In this document: positions 30,796-39,814 of the stretch, piece by piece
Layout of the letters: every line of letters begins with the position of its first letter
Position numbering within the stretch: the first letter of the stretch is position 1
Assembly: GCA_964035575.1 (NCBI GenBank)
Contig: OZ037925.1
Coordinates: 1,054,001-1,118,000 of the forward strand
Direction: 5' to 3'
DNA from: Rhynchopus sp. YZ270_cl-10
Lineage: Eukaryota > Euglenozoa > Diplonemea > Diplonemida > Diplonemidae
Length of the DNA: 64,000 nt
Translations under genes and position numbers: made by a program
The notes under the pieces: generated by a model
The model's database searches: none
What the model was told of the DNA's origin: nothing
Seen by the model: the letters and a program-made list of their open reading frames with translations, nothing else

Positions 30796-32034
30796 ATGGA
30801 TGTGACCTTTGTGCTGGAAGAGTCAGGCGTGACTGCGACAGTGGAGGTGCCGTGCGAGGCAAACGTTGCAGAGGCAAAAGAGGTTGCGTGCACGGCGCTT
30901 GCTGTCTCGCCTGTGTCTGTCGAGATGCGCATCGGCACGCAAGTGCTGGAGGGGACGTGCCGTCTGCAGGACACTGCGTTTGAGGCAGGTGTGCAGGTTG
31001 TGCTTGCCCGCCGCTTGGCCGACATCAAGTGTCCTGCTGAGTACACTTCAACGCATGTGGGAAAGTCGTGGTCGCCTTATAATAAGCCAATGGATCCGAT
31101 GAGGATGCTCTCGCTGTCGCGTTGTGGAACGCTGTGCATCTCTGGTGATGGTGAGAATGTTGTTGGCTTCGACACAGAAACCTTTGCCTGTGTCTTTGAT
31201 TTCAAAGCGCCCCATATGGTACATGATCGGCCAGCAATCTCGCAGTGCAAGACACGCTGCTACCTGCCGTGTTGGGAGGGCCTTTTCGAGGTTGCACTTC
31301 CGGGTGGGGAGGTGGTCCGCAAAGTCGATGGCTTCTCGCGCTCAGTGTTCTCCTGTGGCAGTGTTGTTGTCTCGAATGACAGAGACGGCGTCTTTGTGTA
31401 CGACGAAGACCTGACGTTGCTCCGCTCTCTCTCGCACGAAGGGTGTCATGTCATGGCAGTGTCGGACTGTGGTGGGTGGGCGATCACCTCCTCCTACAAG
31501 GAGGAGAACGTACGTCTGTGGGATGTGAACACAGGTGAAGCTGTGGCATGTGTGTCTGTCGACAAGTTCGAAGCAATGGCGCTTTCACGGTCTGGCTCTG
31601 TCTTTGCTGCTGGGGTAGCGCAGGTCTATGATTGGAGTGGTGCTTTTCGCAAACGTCTTGATGCGGCTGGGCGTGTCAAGGAAATGCAGTTCACCCCGTG
31701 TGGGAAGTACCTTGTGGTGAGGGTAGTCGTTGCGAAAACATTTTCTGATGATAGTTCTTCTGCGGAGTTTGATGATGAGTACGATATGGGCGTCAGATAT
31801 GTGTACCAATTTTACCTGCGTCAGTATGATGTGGCGACCATGTCCTGTGTGCGGGTGATCCGACAAATCGAGAATGGGGCATTTGCGATATCGCCGTGTT
31901 CACGTGTTGTTGTGGTTCTGCAATCAAATGGCGTCATTGTAACCAGACATCTGTACCCATACAACAGTGAACCCGATGATCCTGACGATGTTATGACATC
32001 AACCATGCTGCCTGATCCTCGCGACCGGATATAG
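30796..32034 (+). CDS. WD-propeller paralogue with ubiquitin-like N-terminus
   Basis: 412 residues, same layout as the gene at 27943: beta-grasp-like residues 1-78 (VTATVEVPCEANVAEAKEVA) followed by propeller blades (MLSLSRCGTLCISGDGENVV, HVMAVSDCGGWAITSSYKE, VRLWDVNTGEAVACVS, MQFTPCGKYLVVRV). It lacks the basic CCCC tail and ends DPDDVMTSTMLPDPRDRI, so it is probably soluble. One blade near 315-335 carries an acidic insertion. A near-identical 5' half is repeated at 32779. A candidate splice acceptor ends at 30769, 27 bases before the ATG. Substrate unknown. Confidence 0.75.
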   Translation: MDVTFVLEESGVTATVEVPCEANVAEAKEVACTALAVSPVSVEMRIGTQVLEGTCRLQDTAFEAGVQVVLARRLADIKCPAEYTSTHVGKSWSPYNKPMDPMRMLSLSRCGTLCISGDGENVVGFDTETFACVFDFKAPHMVHDRPAISQCKTRCYLPCWEGLFEVALPGGEVVRKVDGFSRSVFSCGSVVVSNDRDGVFVYDEDLTLLRSLSHEGCHVMAVSDCGGWAITSSYKEENVRLWDVNTGEAVACVSVDKFEAMALSRSGSVFAAGVAQVYDWSGAFRKRLDAAGRVKEMQFTPCGKYLVVRVVVAKTFSDDSSSAEFDDEYDMGVRYVYQFYLRQYDVATMSCVRVIRQIENGAFAISPCSRVVVVLQSNGVIVTRHLYPYNSEPDDPDDVMTSTMLPDPRDRI

Positions 32035-32049
32035 TTAGCGGTTAGGCGA

Positions 32050-32264
32050 GGAGAGGAGGTGTAGGGGGGCGGAAGGGGTGCAGGTCGTGAAGAGGGGGGA
32101 GGTGGTGCGGAAGACAGCAGAGGTGGCTGTAGTGGACATGGCAGTGTCTCCTTGCGGACGGTTTTTGTATTGTGTGTCGGGGAGGGATTCGTGTGCAGTG
32201 CGGTTGGACGCAGAAACGTTGGAGCATGACAACCTATTCGATTCGTCGCTCATGGCCGATATGA
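32050..32264 (+). pseudogene. Fragment of the first WD gene
   Basis: Matches ~28617-28826 of the gene at 27943 (the blade VVDMAVSPCGRFLYCVSGRD) at high identity, but has neither 5' nor 3' parts. It is joined directly to a copy of the spacer that precedes the second paralogue, so it marks a tandem duplication with an internal deletion. Confidence 0.85.
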
Positions 32265-32265
32265 G

Positions 32266-32778
32266 AAACAAACCATAAAAAATACCTTCTTTGGTGTGGC
32301 TCATCCCAAAAATAAAGTGTAATTTCCGGTCTCTTATTATTTTGTGGTGTTGTCTTTGGGGGGTTTTGAGCCACACCATTCTTGAGTTCGACATTGATCT
32401 GCTTCGTCCAAACCGGTCTTTTTAAAAAGACGTCGTTTTAAAAAAAAAATCTTCAAATAATTATTTCACATAAATAATAGGTATTGCCTCAAGGGGAATC
32501 TATCTTACCTTCCACTAAGAAAACCCCCGCTGCTCGATATTGTGCTTATTACCTTCTATTCAGTAGAATGGAAAGTATATGAAATAATTTTTTTTTTGTA
32601 CAAACCCTTCAGAGAACACAGCAGTACATACACTACGTAAAGTATTAAAAAAAAGGATTTTTTCCCCCTGATGAGACAAGACTCCAACCTGTCAAGCCCG
32701 GACTCGCTTCTATGCAAAACAAAACAACCCACACCTCATCTCCCCCTAACAGAAGTGGAACAAGAAGAAGACTAAACA
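32266..32778 (+). repeat. Duplicate of spacer 30233-30795
   Basis: Same order of words (AAACCATAAAAAATACC, the GGTGTGGC inverted repeat, CTACGTAAAG, CCCCCTAACAG) with several small insertions and deletions, some in homopolymers. Confidence 0.85.
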
Positions 32779-33549
32779 ATGGATGTGACCTTTGTGCTGG
32801 AAGAGTCAGGCGTGACTGCGACAGTGGAGGTGCCGTGCGAGGCAAACGTTGCAGAGGCAAAAGAGGTTGCGTGCACGGCGCTTGCTGTCTCGCCTGTGTC
32901 TGTCGAGATGCGCATCGGCACGCAAGTGCTGGAGGGGACGTGCCATCTGCAGGACACTGCGTTTGAGGCAGGTGTGCAGGTTGTGCTTGCCCGCCGCTTG
33001 GCCGACATCAAGTGTCCTGCTGAGTACACTTCAACGCATGTGGGAGGCTTCTCGCAGTCGTATGGTCAGATACCAACGATGAACATGCTCTCGCTGTCGC
33101 GTTATGGAATGCTCTGCATCTCTGGTAATGGTGCGAATGTTGTTGGCTTCGACACAGAAACCTTTGCCTGTGTCTTTGATTTCAAAGCGCCCCATATGGT
33201 ACGTGATCGGCCAGCAATCTCGCAGTGCAAGACACGCTGCTACCTGCCGTGTTGGGAGGGCCTTTTCGAGGTTGCACTTCCGGGTGGGGAGGTGGTCCGC
33301 AAAGTCGATGGCTACTCGCGCTCAGTGTTCTCCTGTGGCGGTGTTGTCGTCTCCCAAGGTGACAACGGCGTCTTTGTGTACGACGAAGACCTGACGTTGC
33401 TCCGCACTCTCTCGCAACGCTGTTTTTTTATTCTTTCCCCCGGAGAGTGTTCCAACTTTTCAACCTCTTCCCCAATTTACCTTTCGCACTTTTTTACCCT
33501 CCCCCGTTTTAGAATCAACAGAGAGTGTACGTTACGATTTTCCCCCTGA
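32779..33549 (+). pseudogene. Truncated, chimeric copy of second WD gene
   Basis: 32779-33417 matches 30796-31434 almost exactly (about 213 codons). After CTCTCGCAAC it leaves the homologous sequence and runs into the dispersed block also seen at 12405, adding ~43 unrelated codons before a stop at 33549. The frame is open for 256 residues, so a shortened product with half a propeller could be made; folding is doubtful. Confidence 0.75.
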
Positions 33550-33640
33550 CCCAGAGTTTTTACTTTCACCCCTTCTCCCCGTACCGACTGCAGCGAGTCC
33601 TTCTTTGTGTCTCGCATTTGATTGGTGCTTGTTTTCTTGG

Positions 33641-33680
33641 GTGCCTGCGTCCTTGAGGCGTTTGCACTTTCAACGTCTAA
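33641..33680 (+). repeat. Dispersed hairpin motif, family 1 (best copy)
   Basis: GTGCCTGCGTCCTTGAGGCG, then TTTGCACTTTCAAC. GTGC/GCAC and CGTC/GGCG pair around the loop CTTGA. Confidence 0.55.
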
Positions 33681-33777
33681 ATTGTTTTTGTTGCGTATGT
33701 GCACTCTGCATACGATGAATGGTGTTCGCAGTGAAAACAATGGAAATGTATGTTCTTCTTAAGGTTCTATGTACAAT

Positions 33778-33811
33778 GAGTGAGCGCATGCGGCTCAGTG
33801 CATCTTTAATT
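33778..33811 (+). repeat. Dispersed hairpin motif, family 2 (covarying copy)
   Basis: TGAGCGCATGCGGCTCA replaces the usual CTAAGC ... GCTTAG: both arms changed (TGAGC with GCTCA), keeping the stem. Followed by GTGCATCTTTA, matching the usual ATCATCTT tail. Confidence 0.5.
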
Positions 33812-33841
33812 TTTCTTATTTTTTTTTCTTTCTATGATTAC

Positions 33842-34301
33842 CAGGGCTCTCGCCAATCACCCCTTTTGGCCAAAATGGGGGGTGATTTGGGGTCCCCGAG
33901 CTTTCCCCCCGTAAAAGCGGTCGCGCGCGCGCTTCGCGCGCGCGACTCCCTGCCAGTGCAGGGAGGCGAGGCGCTTTCTCCCCTCGTTTGGGGTCAGCTT
34001 GTTTTTATGCCCAAAACATTTTTCAGCACTGCTGACCAGGGACATTGGGAACATAGGGAACTGGATGTATGTGCTCTTTTTTTGCGGAGCAAAAAAAAAA
34101 TAATACAAAATGGCGCCGCAGGCGAAAAAAAAATTAAGGTACGGTGTAAAAAGCTAGCTTTTACATCACATACTCACTCAACGAAACCTTTTTTGCGGAG
34201 CAAAAAAGGAAAAATGGCGCCGCAGGCAAAAAAAAATTGAGGTACAGTCTGGATGATGCGGTCAGCAACCCAGTTCCCCATGGTACTCCCGTGGTTCAAC
34301 C

Positions 34302-34343
<42 letters not shown>

Positions 34344-34436
34344 GGGGTGATCCGAAACCCGGATCACCCCTCTTTTTTTTAATATTTTTTTTTTTTGGGT
34401 GATTTAAAACCCGATCACCCCCCGGCGAGAGCCATG
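33842..34436. mobile_element. Non-autonomous hAT transposon, element C
   Basis: 595 bp. Ends CAGGGCTCTCGCC and, inverted, CATGGCTCTCGCC (12 of 13). Flanked by ATGATTAC (33834-33841 and 34437-34444), an 8-bp duplication. Inside: an exact 11-bp hairpin of CG repeats (33921-33945), a second hairpin (33946-33963), two units of GCGGAGCAAAAAA ... GGCGCCGCAGGC, a ~32-base T run and an exact 14-bp hairpin AGAGGGGTGATCCG (34341-34373). No transposase. Confidence 0.88.
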
Positions 34437-34446
34437 ATGATTACAT

Positions 34447-35429
34447 CAGGGCTATTTCTAAAAACCTGTCCCTGTCCCTGATTTTTGGAAAATGAAAGTT
34501 GCCAAAAAATTTGCACGGGGCTTATATACAGGGCTGCCAAAAAATTTGCACGGGGCTTATATACAGGGCTGCCAAAAAATTTGCACGGGGCTTATATACA
34601 GGGCTGCCAAAAAATTTGCACGGGGCTTATATACAGGGCTGCCAAAAAATTTGCACGGGGCTTATATACAGGGCTGCCAAAAAATTTGCACGTACTACAG
34701 TACTTACAGAGAGGGGGGATGGGCTTTCTGCTTGAAGAAAGTTGCCGATTTTTTTTTGTTGAAAAGTTTTCTTCCAGATTGTGCAAATAACGGGGGTTTT
34801 GGTGTATTCTGAAAAATCCTAGAGGGCGCACCAAGCCGCGTGCCGGAGGTGCTATGAGGGGGTTTCTTAGAAAACTTGTTCTCTACACTGGCACCGTACT
34901 CATTTTAACAAAAACCAAGAACTTGCCCAATTCTGCAAATTGACCCCACCACAGAACGGACGGATTCCGGAAATGCAAATGCCGGTGTTTTCGCGCATTT
35001 TCATGTTTCAGCATCTGGGAGAGAAAATCAATGGGTTGTGGGATTTACCTTGGCCCCTTTACCTTACACTCATTTTGACCAAAACCAAGAACTTGGCCAT
35101 TTCTGCAAATTGACCCCACCACAGCGCGGACAGATTCCGGAAATGCCAATCGCAGTATGTTTTGGGGCTGAAAAATTTTCAGGGTAAAATTTTTTTGAGC
35201 AGCATTTTTTGGCCGAAAATGGGCCCCACGTACTAGTGACCGGGCTCATATTTTCAAAAATTTAAGTGGTCAAAAAATTGTCCAATTTTCGAGATAGACC
35301 CCACCACTGCGCGGGTGAATCCCAAAAATGCAAATAAGGACGTTTTTGGCACAAAATAAATCTGCCAAAAAATTTGTGTCCCGGGTTGGATTTTGGGCCC
35401 CCCGGACCCCATATTTAGAAATAGCCCTG
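34447..35429. mobile_element. Non-autonomous hAT transposon, element D
   Basis: 983 bp with perfect 16-bp ends CAGGGCTATTTCTAAA. Flanked by GATTACAT (34439-34446 and 35430-35437), an 8-bp duplication. The left part is a 35-bp tandem array (34500-34692). The right part is related, in reverse orientation, to the interior of copies A and B (three ~170-bp units each with GACCCCACCAC). The ends differ from A/B, so these are distinct families sharing interior sequence. No transposase. Confidence 0.92.
34500..34692. repeat. 35-bp tandem array inside element D
   Basis: Five full units and a partial sixth, essentially identical: TGCCAAAAAATTTGCACGGG followed by GCTTATATACAGGGC. Each junction recreates CAGGGCT, the outer 7 bases of the element's own end. 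Another TGCCAAAAAATTTG lies near the right end (35372). Confidence 0.9.
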
Positions 35430-35649
35430 GATTACATGCAATGCTAAAAGGAAGTTGAACACCCTATCCTACTCCCATCCTTTTTCCATTTTTCTAATCC
35501 GGGGCGGGTTGGAGTAGAGCCACATTTCACCGACAGGTCGAGGTGTGTGCGTTTCACCACAACCTCTCCCTTTTGTCTTTATTGTTTTTATTGCTTTATT
35601 GTTGTGGGGGAAAAACATAAAAAGGAAAAGTAGGGTGCGGTTTCAATTT

Positions 35650-35855
35650 TTCCGTGTATTCTGTACTTGCGGAGAAGTACGGGGAGTTCTCCGACATCCG
35701 CAAGCGCACAGAGGTGCTGAACTGGGTGATGTGGCAGATGGAGGAGCGCCCTGGGTTTGGGCACTTCTCCTAATACGCACCTGTGCACATGAGTACGCTG
35801 TGAACAGGTACTCGAGGGAGACGAAGCGACGAGACATCTGTACCCACACGACAGT
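35650..35855 (+). pseudogene. Relic of a YghU-like glutathione S-transferase
   Basis: In pieces of frame this reads AEKYGEFSDIRKRTEVLNWV then MWQMEERPGFGHFS, a stop, YAPVH, then in another frame EYAVNRYSRETKRRD. This follows the bacterial YghU-type GST order (LAEK-G ... KRTE-NW ... GGFGHF-YAP ... EYAINRF-ETKR). There are at least one frameshift before AEK, an in-frame stop and a second frameshift; the N-terminal thioredoxin-fold half and the C-terminal end are missing. Only ~65 codons survive. No full-length relative is present in the window. Confidence 0.75.
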
Positions 35856-36034
35856 CCCTTTTCAAACCACCTCTTCGCTACCTCAGCAATGTCTCCCCTC
35901 TCCCCTTTAACTATTTCACTTCCAGGGGTTTTTACAAAAAGGGCGAATTTTTCAAAAGCATTTCAGGTCTCCTTTTTTTCCATTTTATTTCATTATTTTT
36001 GGCACGATTATTGTTTTCCTCACAACCCCCATAA

Positions 36035-37843
36035 ATGCCTCTCTCCGAAGCAGAAGGCTCCGACGGAGGCGAGGAGACTCGCGACCCGACACCTTCTGAG
36101 ACCACTGTTCAGAGCACTTTGCAGAAACAAATCATCAGCCCACCCTTCACGGATGAAGTAGCAGAAGCTGTTGCCGACGCAACACGCGTCCTGCAGCAGG
36201 AGGAAGGCGAAGCACCACAGCACAGTACCCCAGCTACACTTCTTCCTGCATTTAAAGAGGTCCTTCAACGCTTGGTAGCTGCCTTTGAAAAGCAGACACT
36301 CTTGATGTTCGGGCATTGGCACGTTGAAGAAGCGAAGCGGGAGGCGTACCTGCAAGAATCCAATATGCATGTGGTCGACCAACTCCGCCGTGAAATGGGC
36401 TCTCCCTACCAAGGAAAGCCTGCGCCACTTTCCCCGCATATGACAAATTTGCTGGTCGGGGCGGAAGGGGTTGGAGGAGCTGTATCAGTGCCTCCGTCAA
36501 CGTTGTTCCGCGATGCAGTAACCCCAGGGTATACAGCCCCAGCTCCGGGGAGGAAGGGGAGGAATCCTAAAGGGGATTTAAAGCGGGGTGCATGCTTGAC
36601 ATTGCATTTGCATTTGTCGGCGTTGGCTACTCAGGTGCAGGCGTCCCAGGCGGTGTTGTATTTGTACGACAAAACGACCTCTACATTGAGGTCCTTAAGC
36701 AGTGTACCGCATGGCATTAATGTGACAGTACCGTCGCATCTTGGCGTGCAAGGTGCGGTGTTCAATTCGTCTGTAGCATTCAATTTGAATAAAGTGGAAG
36801 AAGATGCTGCACCGCTCCTAAAATCTGCCGATTCCCAGGCGCATCGGATTACAAAAAACTTTTTGGCGTTTCCCCTGATTTCTGGGACCCAACGCAGTGC
36901 GATTGGAGTGGTCGAATTGGTCAATAAACGTGGCGGAGCGAAATTCACCTCTACAGACGAAGCGACTGCGTATCACACCGCGTCGACGCTGTTTCATATC
37001 GTCAAACAGCTCCCCGCGGAGACCTTGCAGGGGTTGAACTCTTCCAGCACAACGCCTCTGCTAGCGCAGCTCGCTCCTTCTCATGACCTAAATCTCACAC
37101 AACCAATCAAACCCGAAGACATCCCCGAAGAGAGAGATGAGACCTCCACCTCCCCAAAACGCAAGGACGAAGTGGAGGAAGGCAGCGCTCCACCAGTAGG
37201 ACAGACCTCAAGAACGCAATTAGTATTCCGCCCTGAGGCAGGGGCAAAACTTGATGTGACAAGCTCAGGGAGTAAAAGCGCGCCTGTAACGGACTGTGGA
37301 AACGTGAAGGAATTACACAATTATTTGCAGACGTTGGAAGACAGTTACAGAAGGGGGCTGAACAAATACGTATTAATCGATGCAGAAAAGCAGAGTATTA
37401 TCGACGACTTAGCAAGGAAGACACAGAGGATAAGGGTGCTTGAGGAGAACGCTACGTATCTAGGTGGGCAGATCCAGCAGCTGCAGAATGGGAGAGACTC
37501 CGGGGTCGTGGCGGGGCACACAGCGAACTTCAACAACTTCACCGTAGACGGCCATGAGGAAGTGAGCAAGGGAGCTGCTGGTGGTGTTGGCGTGGCGTCC
37601 ACAGTGCCCATCTTCTTGCCAGGTGGTCTAGACGCAGACCACCCGCCGGAGCTGCGTGAAACGTTGACCATGGCACAGAGGCTTGCGAATGTGATCAACG
37701 CGCCTCCGCCCGTAACGACAGCAATCCCTTCGACGGACCACGTGCTTGCGGTCAACCCTAAGGCGAAAACGAAGTTTAAAAGCATCACAGCATCGCATAC
37801 AGGACAGGCGCTGCGTGCATTGAAACGGAGGTATGGTGGGTGA
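36035..37843 (+). CDS. GAF-domain and coiled-coil protein
   Basis: 602 residues. Residues ~70-120 form a charged helix (FEKQTLLMFGHWHVEEAKRE). Residues ~185-327 fit a GAF domain: helix (LTLHLHLSALATQVQASQ), strand AVLYLYDKTTSTLRSLS, GVQGAVFNSSVAFNLN, ITKNFLAFPLISGTQRSAIGVVELVNKRG, and a final helix. Ligand residues cannot be judged. A coiled coil (~422-485, LHNYLQTLEDSYRRGLNKYV) precedes a low-complexity tail ending ALKRRYGG. GAF/coiled-coil proteins occur among flagellar proteins of related protists; a flagellar role is possible but not shown. The start is the first ATG after a T/C-rich leader. Confidence 0.75.
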   Translation: MPLSEAEGSDGGEETRDPTPSETTVQSTLQKQIISPPFTDEVAEAVADATRVLQQEEGEAPQHSTPATLLPAFKEVLQRLVAAFEKQTLLMFGHWHVEEAKREAYLQESNMHVVDQLRREMGSPYQGKPAPLSPHMTNLLVGAEGVGGAVSVPPSTLFRDAVTPGYTAPAPGRKGRNPKGDLKRGACLTLHLHLSALATQVQASQAVLYLYDKTTSTLRSLSSVPHGINVTVPSHLGVQGAVFNSSVAFNLNKVEEDAAPLLKSADSQAHRITKNFLAFPLISGTQRSAIGVVELVNKRGGAKFTSTDEATAYHTASTLFHIVKQLPAETLQGLNSSSTTPLLAQLAPSHDLNLTQPIKPEDIPEERDETSTSPKRKDEVEEGSAPPVGQTSRTQLVFRPEAGAKLDVTSSGSKSAPVTDCGNVKELHNYLQTLEDSYRRGLNKYVLIDAEKQSIIDDLARKTQRIRVLEENATYLGGQIQQLQNGRDSGVVAGHTANFNNFTVDGHEEVSKGAAGGVGVASTVPIFLPGGLDADHPPELRETLTMAQRLANVINAPPPVTTAIPSTDHVLAVNPKAKTKFKSITASHTGQALRALKRRYGG

Positions 37844-39814
37844 TGCTTTGTTTTGTGAGGAGAAAACCAAAACGGAGAAGCTTGCAAAAATGATAGGTTT
37901 TTTTCGTATTGTTTTGTCATCCTGTAAGGAAAAAGGAAGAACAAGACAATGTGGGTTATAACAGGGGCTATATAATTGTTTTAGAAATTGTACGTCAAAA
38001 ACTCGATTCGAATTTGAAAAACTACAAAAAAAAACATACAAAAACACACCAACAGAGTGCCACAAGCTCACGACTCACCCGGAGTGATACAACCAGCGAA
38101 GTACCGACTAGAGCATAAGGGGCACTCAGGAGGGCGTATGGCACTGCGGAAGTGAGGGGTGAATGGGGCGTGCGCTTTTTTTTTTGATCAGTTTGTGAAC
38201 ATTGCCAGGGCGGTGGTATGTGTCTTGAAATACGTCGTTTTTTTTTGGGACCGCAATAGCTATGAGGTGGGTGGTGTAGTCTTTTACAAGAAACACTGCC
38301 ACCAGAGAGTCTTCTTTGATAGACCATGGCTTAAACTGTACACAAAAAAATTGTCGGATTTGAGCAATACAAAAATTCGCACTCCATGTCTCAACTGCAC
38401 AATATATGTGTACGTCGGTGGAAAATGCGAAGAAAATGCGAAGAATTTTTTGGGATTTTTCCAAAGGTGAAGAAACTCTTCGCATGTCATGTATGCGGAA
38501 TCTCCTACCTTTTATTTGTTAGTGCCTGCGTTATTTAGGTGACTCAGCACGAGAGAGGCTTAGGTACATCCCCCCCTGTCCAAAAGTGAAGTCCAGAACA
38601 GCGCCTCTTCATTGAAACGCATCTTGTACCAAAGTTGTTTGGATCTTTCTTCTCGAGTGCACAGCGGGACACATTCAGTTGTTAGTGTCCCCTGCAGCGT
38701 ACGAAGTCTGCAGTCAAAACTACTACTTCTGTTTCCGAGCCCACATTTTGTATATTTTCCTTCAAATGCCTTCTTTGTCACTGGGTTTTTCCCTTTTCAG
38801 GTAAAAGACCCTCAGGAAAGCCCCAAAGCATGACAGCTCTTTCGCCCTTTTTTCTTTCTCACCACCCTCTTTTTTTCAAAAGGGGCGACAAAATGAAAAC
38901 AGCCAACAACGACGGACAATTTCTTTTATCACCCGAAACAAAATAGATTTCCAGAATTCCAGATTCTGGAATCCCACTTCATGTATGGAGTCAGAGACGG
39001 CAATAAGGTGCTATGCACCTGGTTTAAATAGACCAGTTTGAAGTATCACAACGGAACTCCACAGAATTGAAGCAGCTTTTTTTTTATTTCTCTCCCCCTC
39101 CCTTCGAAGCGCGCTCTGTGTTCTCTGGTACATCACACATCACACATCTCCCTCAGCGCACTGAGAAGGGATACGCAGCATACGATTCCAGCAGAGCAGA
39201 ATTGGTTTTCAGCAATGCGAACCACCGCGTTGAGGCTGTGTTCCACGATTTAGTGCATGACATCTGCACAGACCTCAAGCACTGTGATCAAAGACTTGTG
39301 ATACCTACAATATCTGAGACCTCAAAATCTGAATTGTTAAAGCAGACCCACACTTCTCTGTCATTGTGTCTACTCCCCGAACGCATTCGCGGCGTTTGCA
39401 GCTCTCGTCTTCCTCCACATTCTCATTGCTCCCGTCGCCAGACACCAACTGCAACTGGCAGAAGCACCACCGAAACAACGCAGACGCGTTCTTTTGTCCC
39501 CAGATCTTCCCGGACACAACCCACTTATTTCTCGCAGTCATCATCATCTAGGGATTCCTTCGAAGCAAACTTCCTGCCCTCTTAGGCTCACCTCACCCAG
39601 TGCACTTTCGTTTGAAATAAAGAGAAATTTAGTTCTTTTGCACCCACTCCACCCACCCCCATCCACGCGTTCGTTTTGTCATTGCGTTTTGCGTTTACGG
39701 GTGTGCACATTGCTTCAAAGAAGCCGTCCGTTGATGTGTTCTTCGTCCTCACCCACAACCTCTGCACAAAGCTATTCCAACACAAAAGACACAGCAACAA
39801 TACACAAGCACACA
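37844..39814. other. Spacer before ankyrin gene
   Basis: A fused hairpin motif lies at 38522-38570. A stretch 39100-39580 has an open frame with fairly normal composition (GYAAYDSSRAELVFSNANHR) that could be a gene relic or a long 5' leader; I recognise no family. Otherwise A/T-rich. Confidence 0.45.
38522..38570 (+). repeat. Fused family 1 / family 2 hairpin motif
   Basis: GTGCCTGCGTTATTTA (5' half of family 1) runs directly into GGTGACTCAGCACGAGAGAG and GCTTAGGTACATC (family 2). This shows that the two families can be parts of one larger unit. Confidence 0.5.

Larger units (their letters stand above)
33550..36034. other. Spacer with nested hAT elements and a dead GST fragment
   Basis: Holds a family-1 hairpin (33641-33680), a diverged family-2 hairpin (33778-33811), hAT element C, hAT element D, and a glutathione-S-transferase relic (35650-35855). 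No intact gene. Confidence 0.7.

Noticed and set aside
34241-34310. Possible tRNA (GGTTCAA word)
   Set aside because: No acceptor stem or D-arm could be paired around it, and it lies inside hAT element C. No tRNA or rRNA was found anywhere in the window.
34500-34692. CRISPR array
   Set aside because: The 35-bp units are directly adjacent with no unique spacers and lie inside a hAT element.
39067-39585. Separate gene upstream of the ankyrin gene
   Set aside because: Composition is half coding-like but there is no family, no good leader, and the frame overlaps the ankyrin leader.
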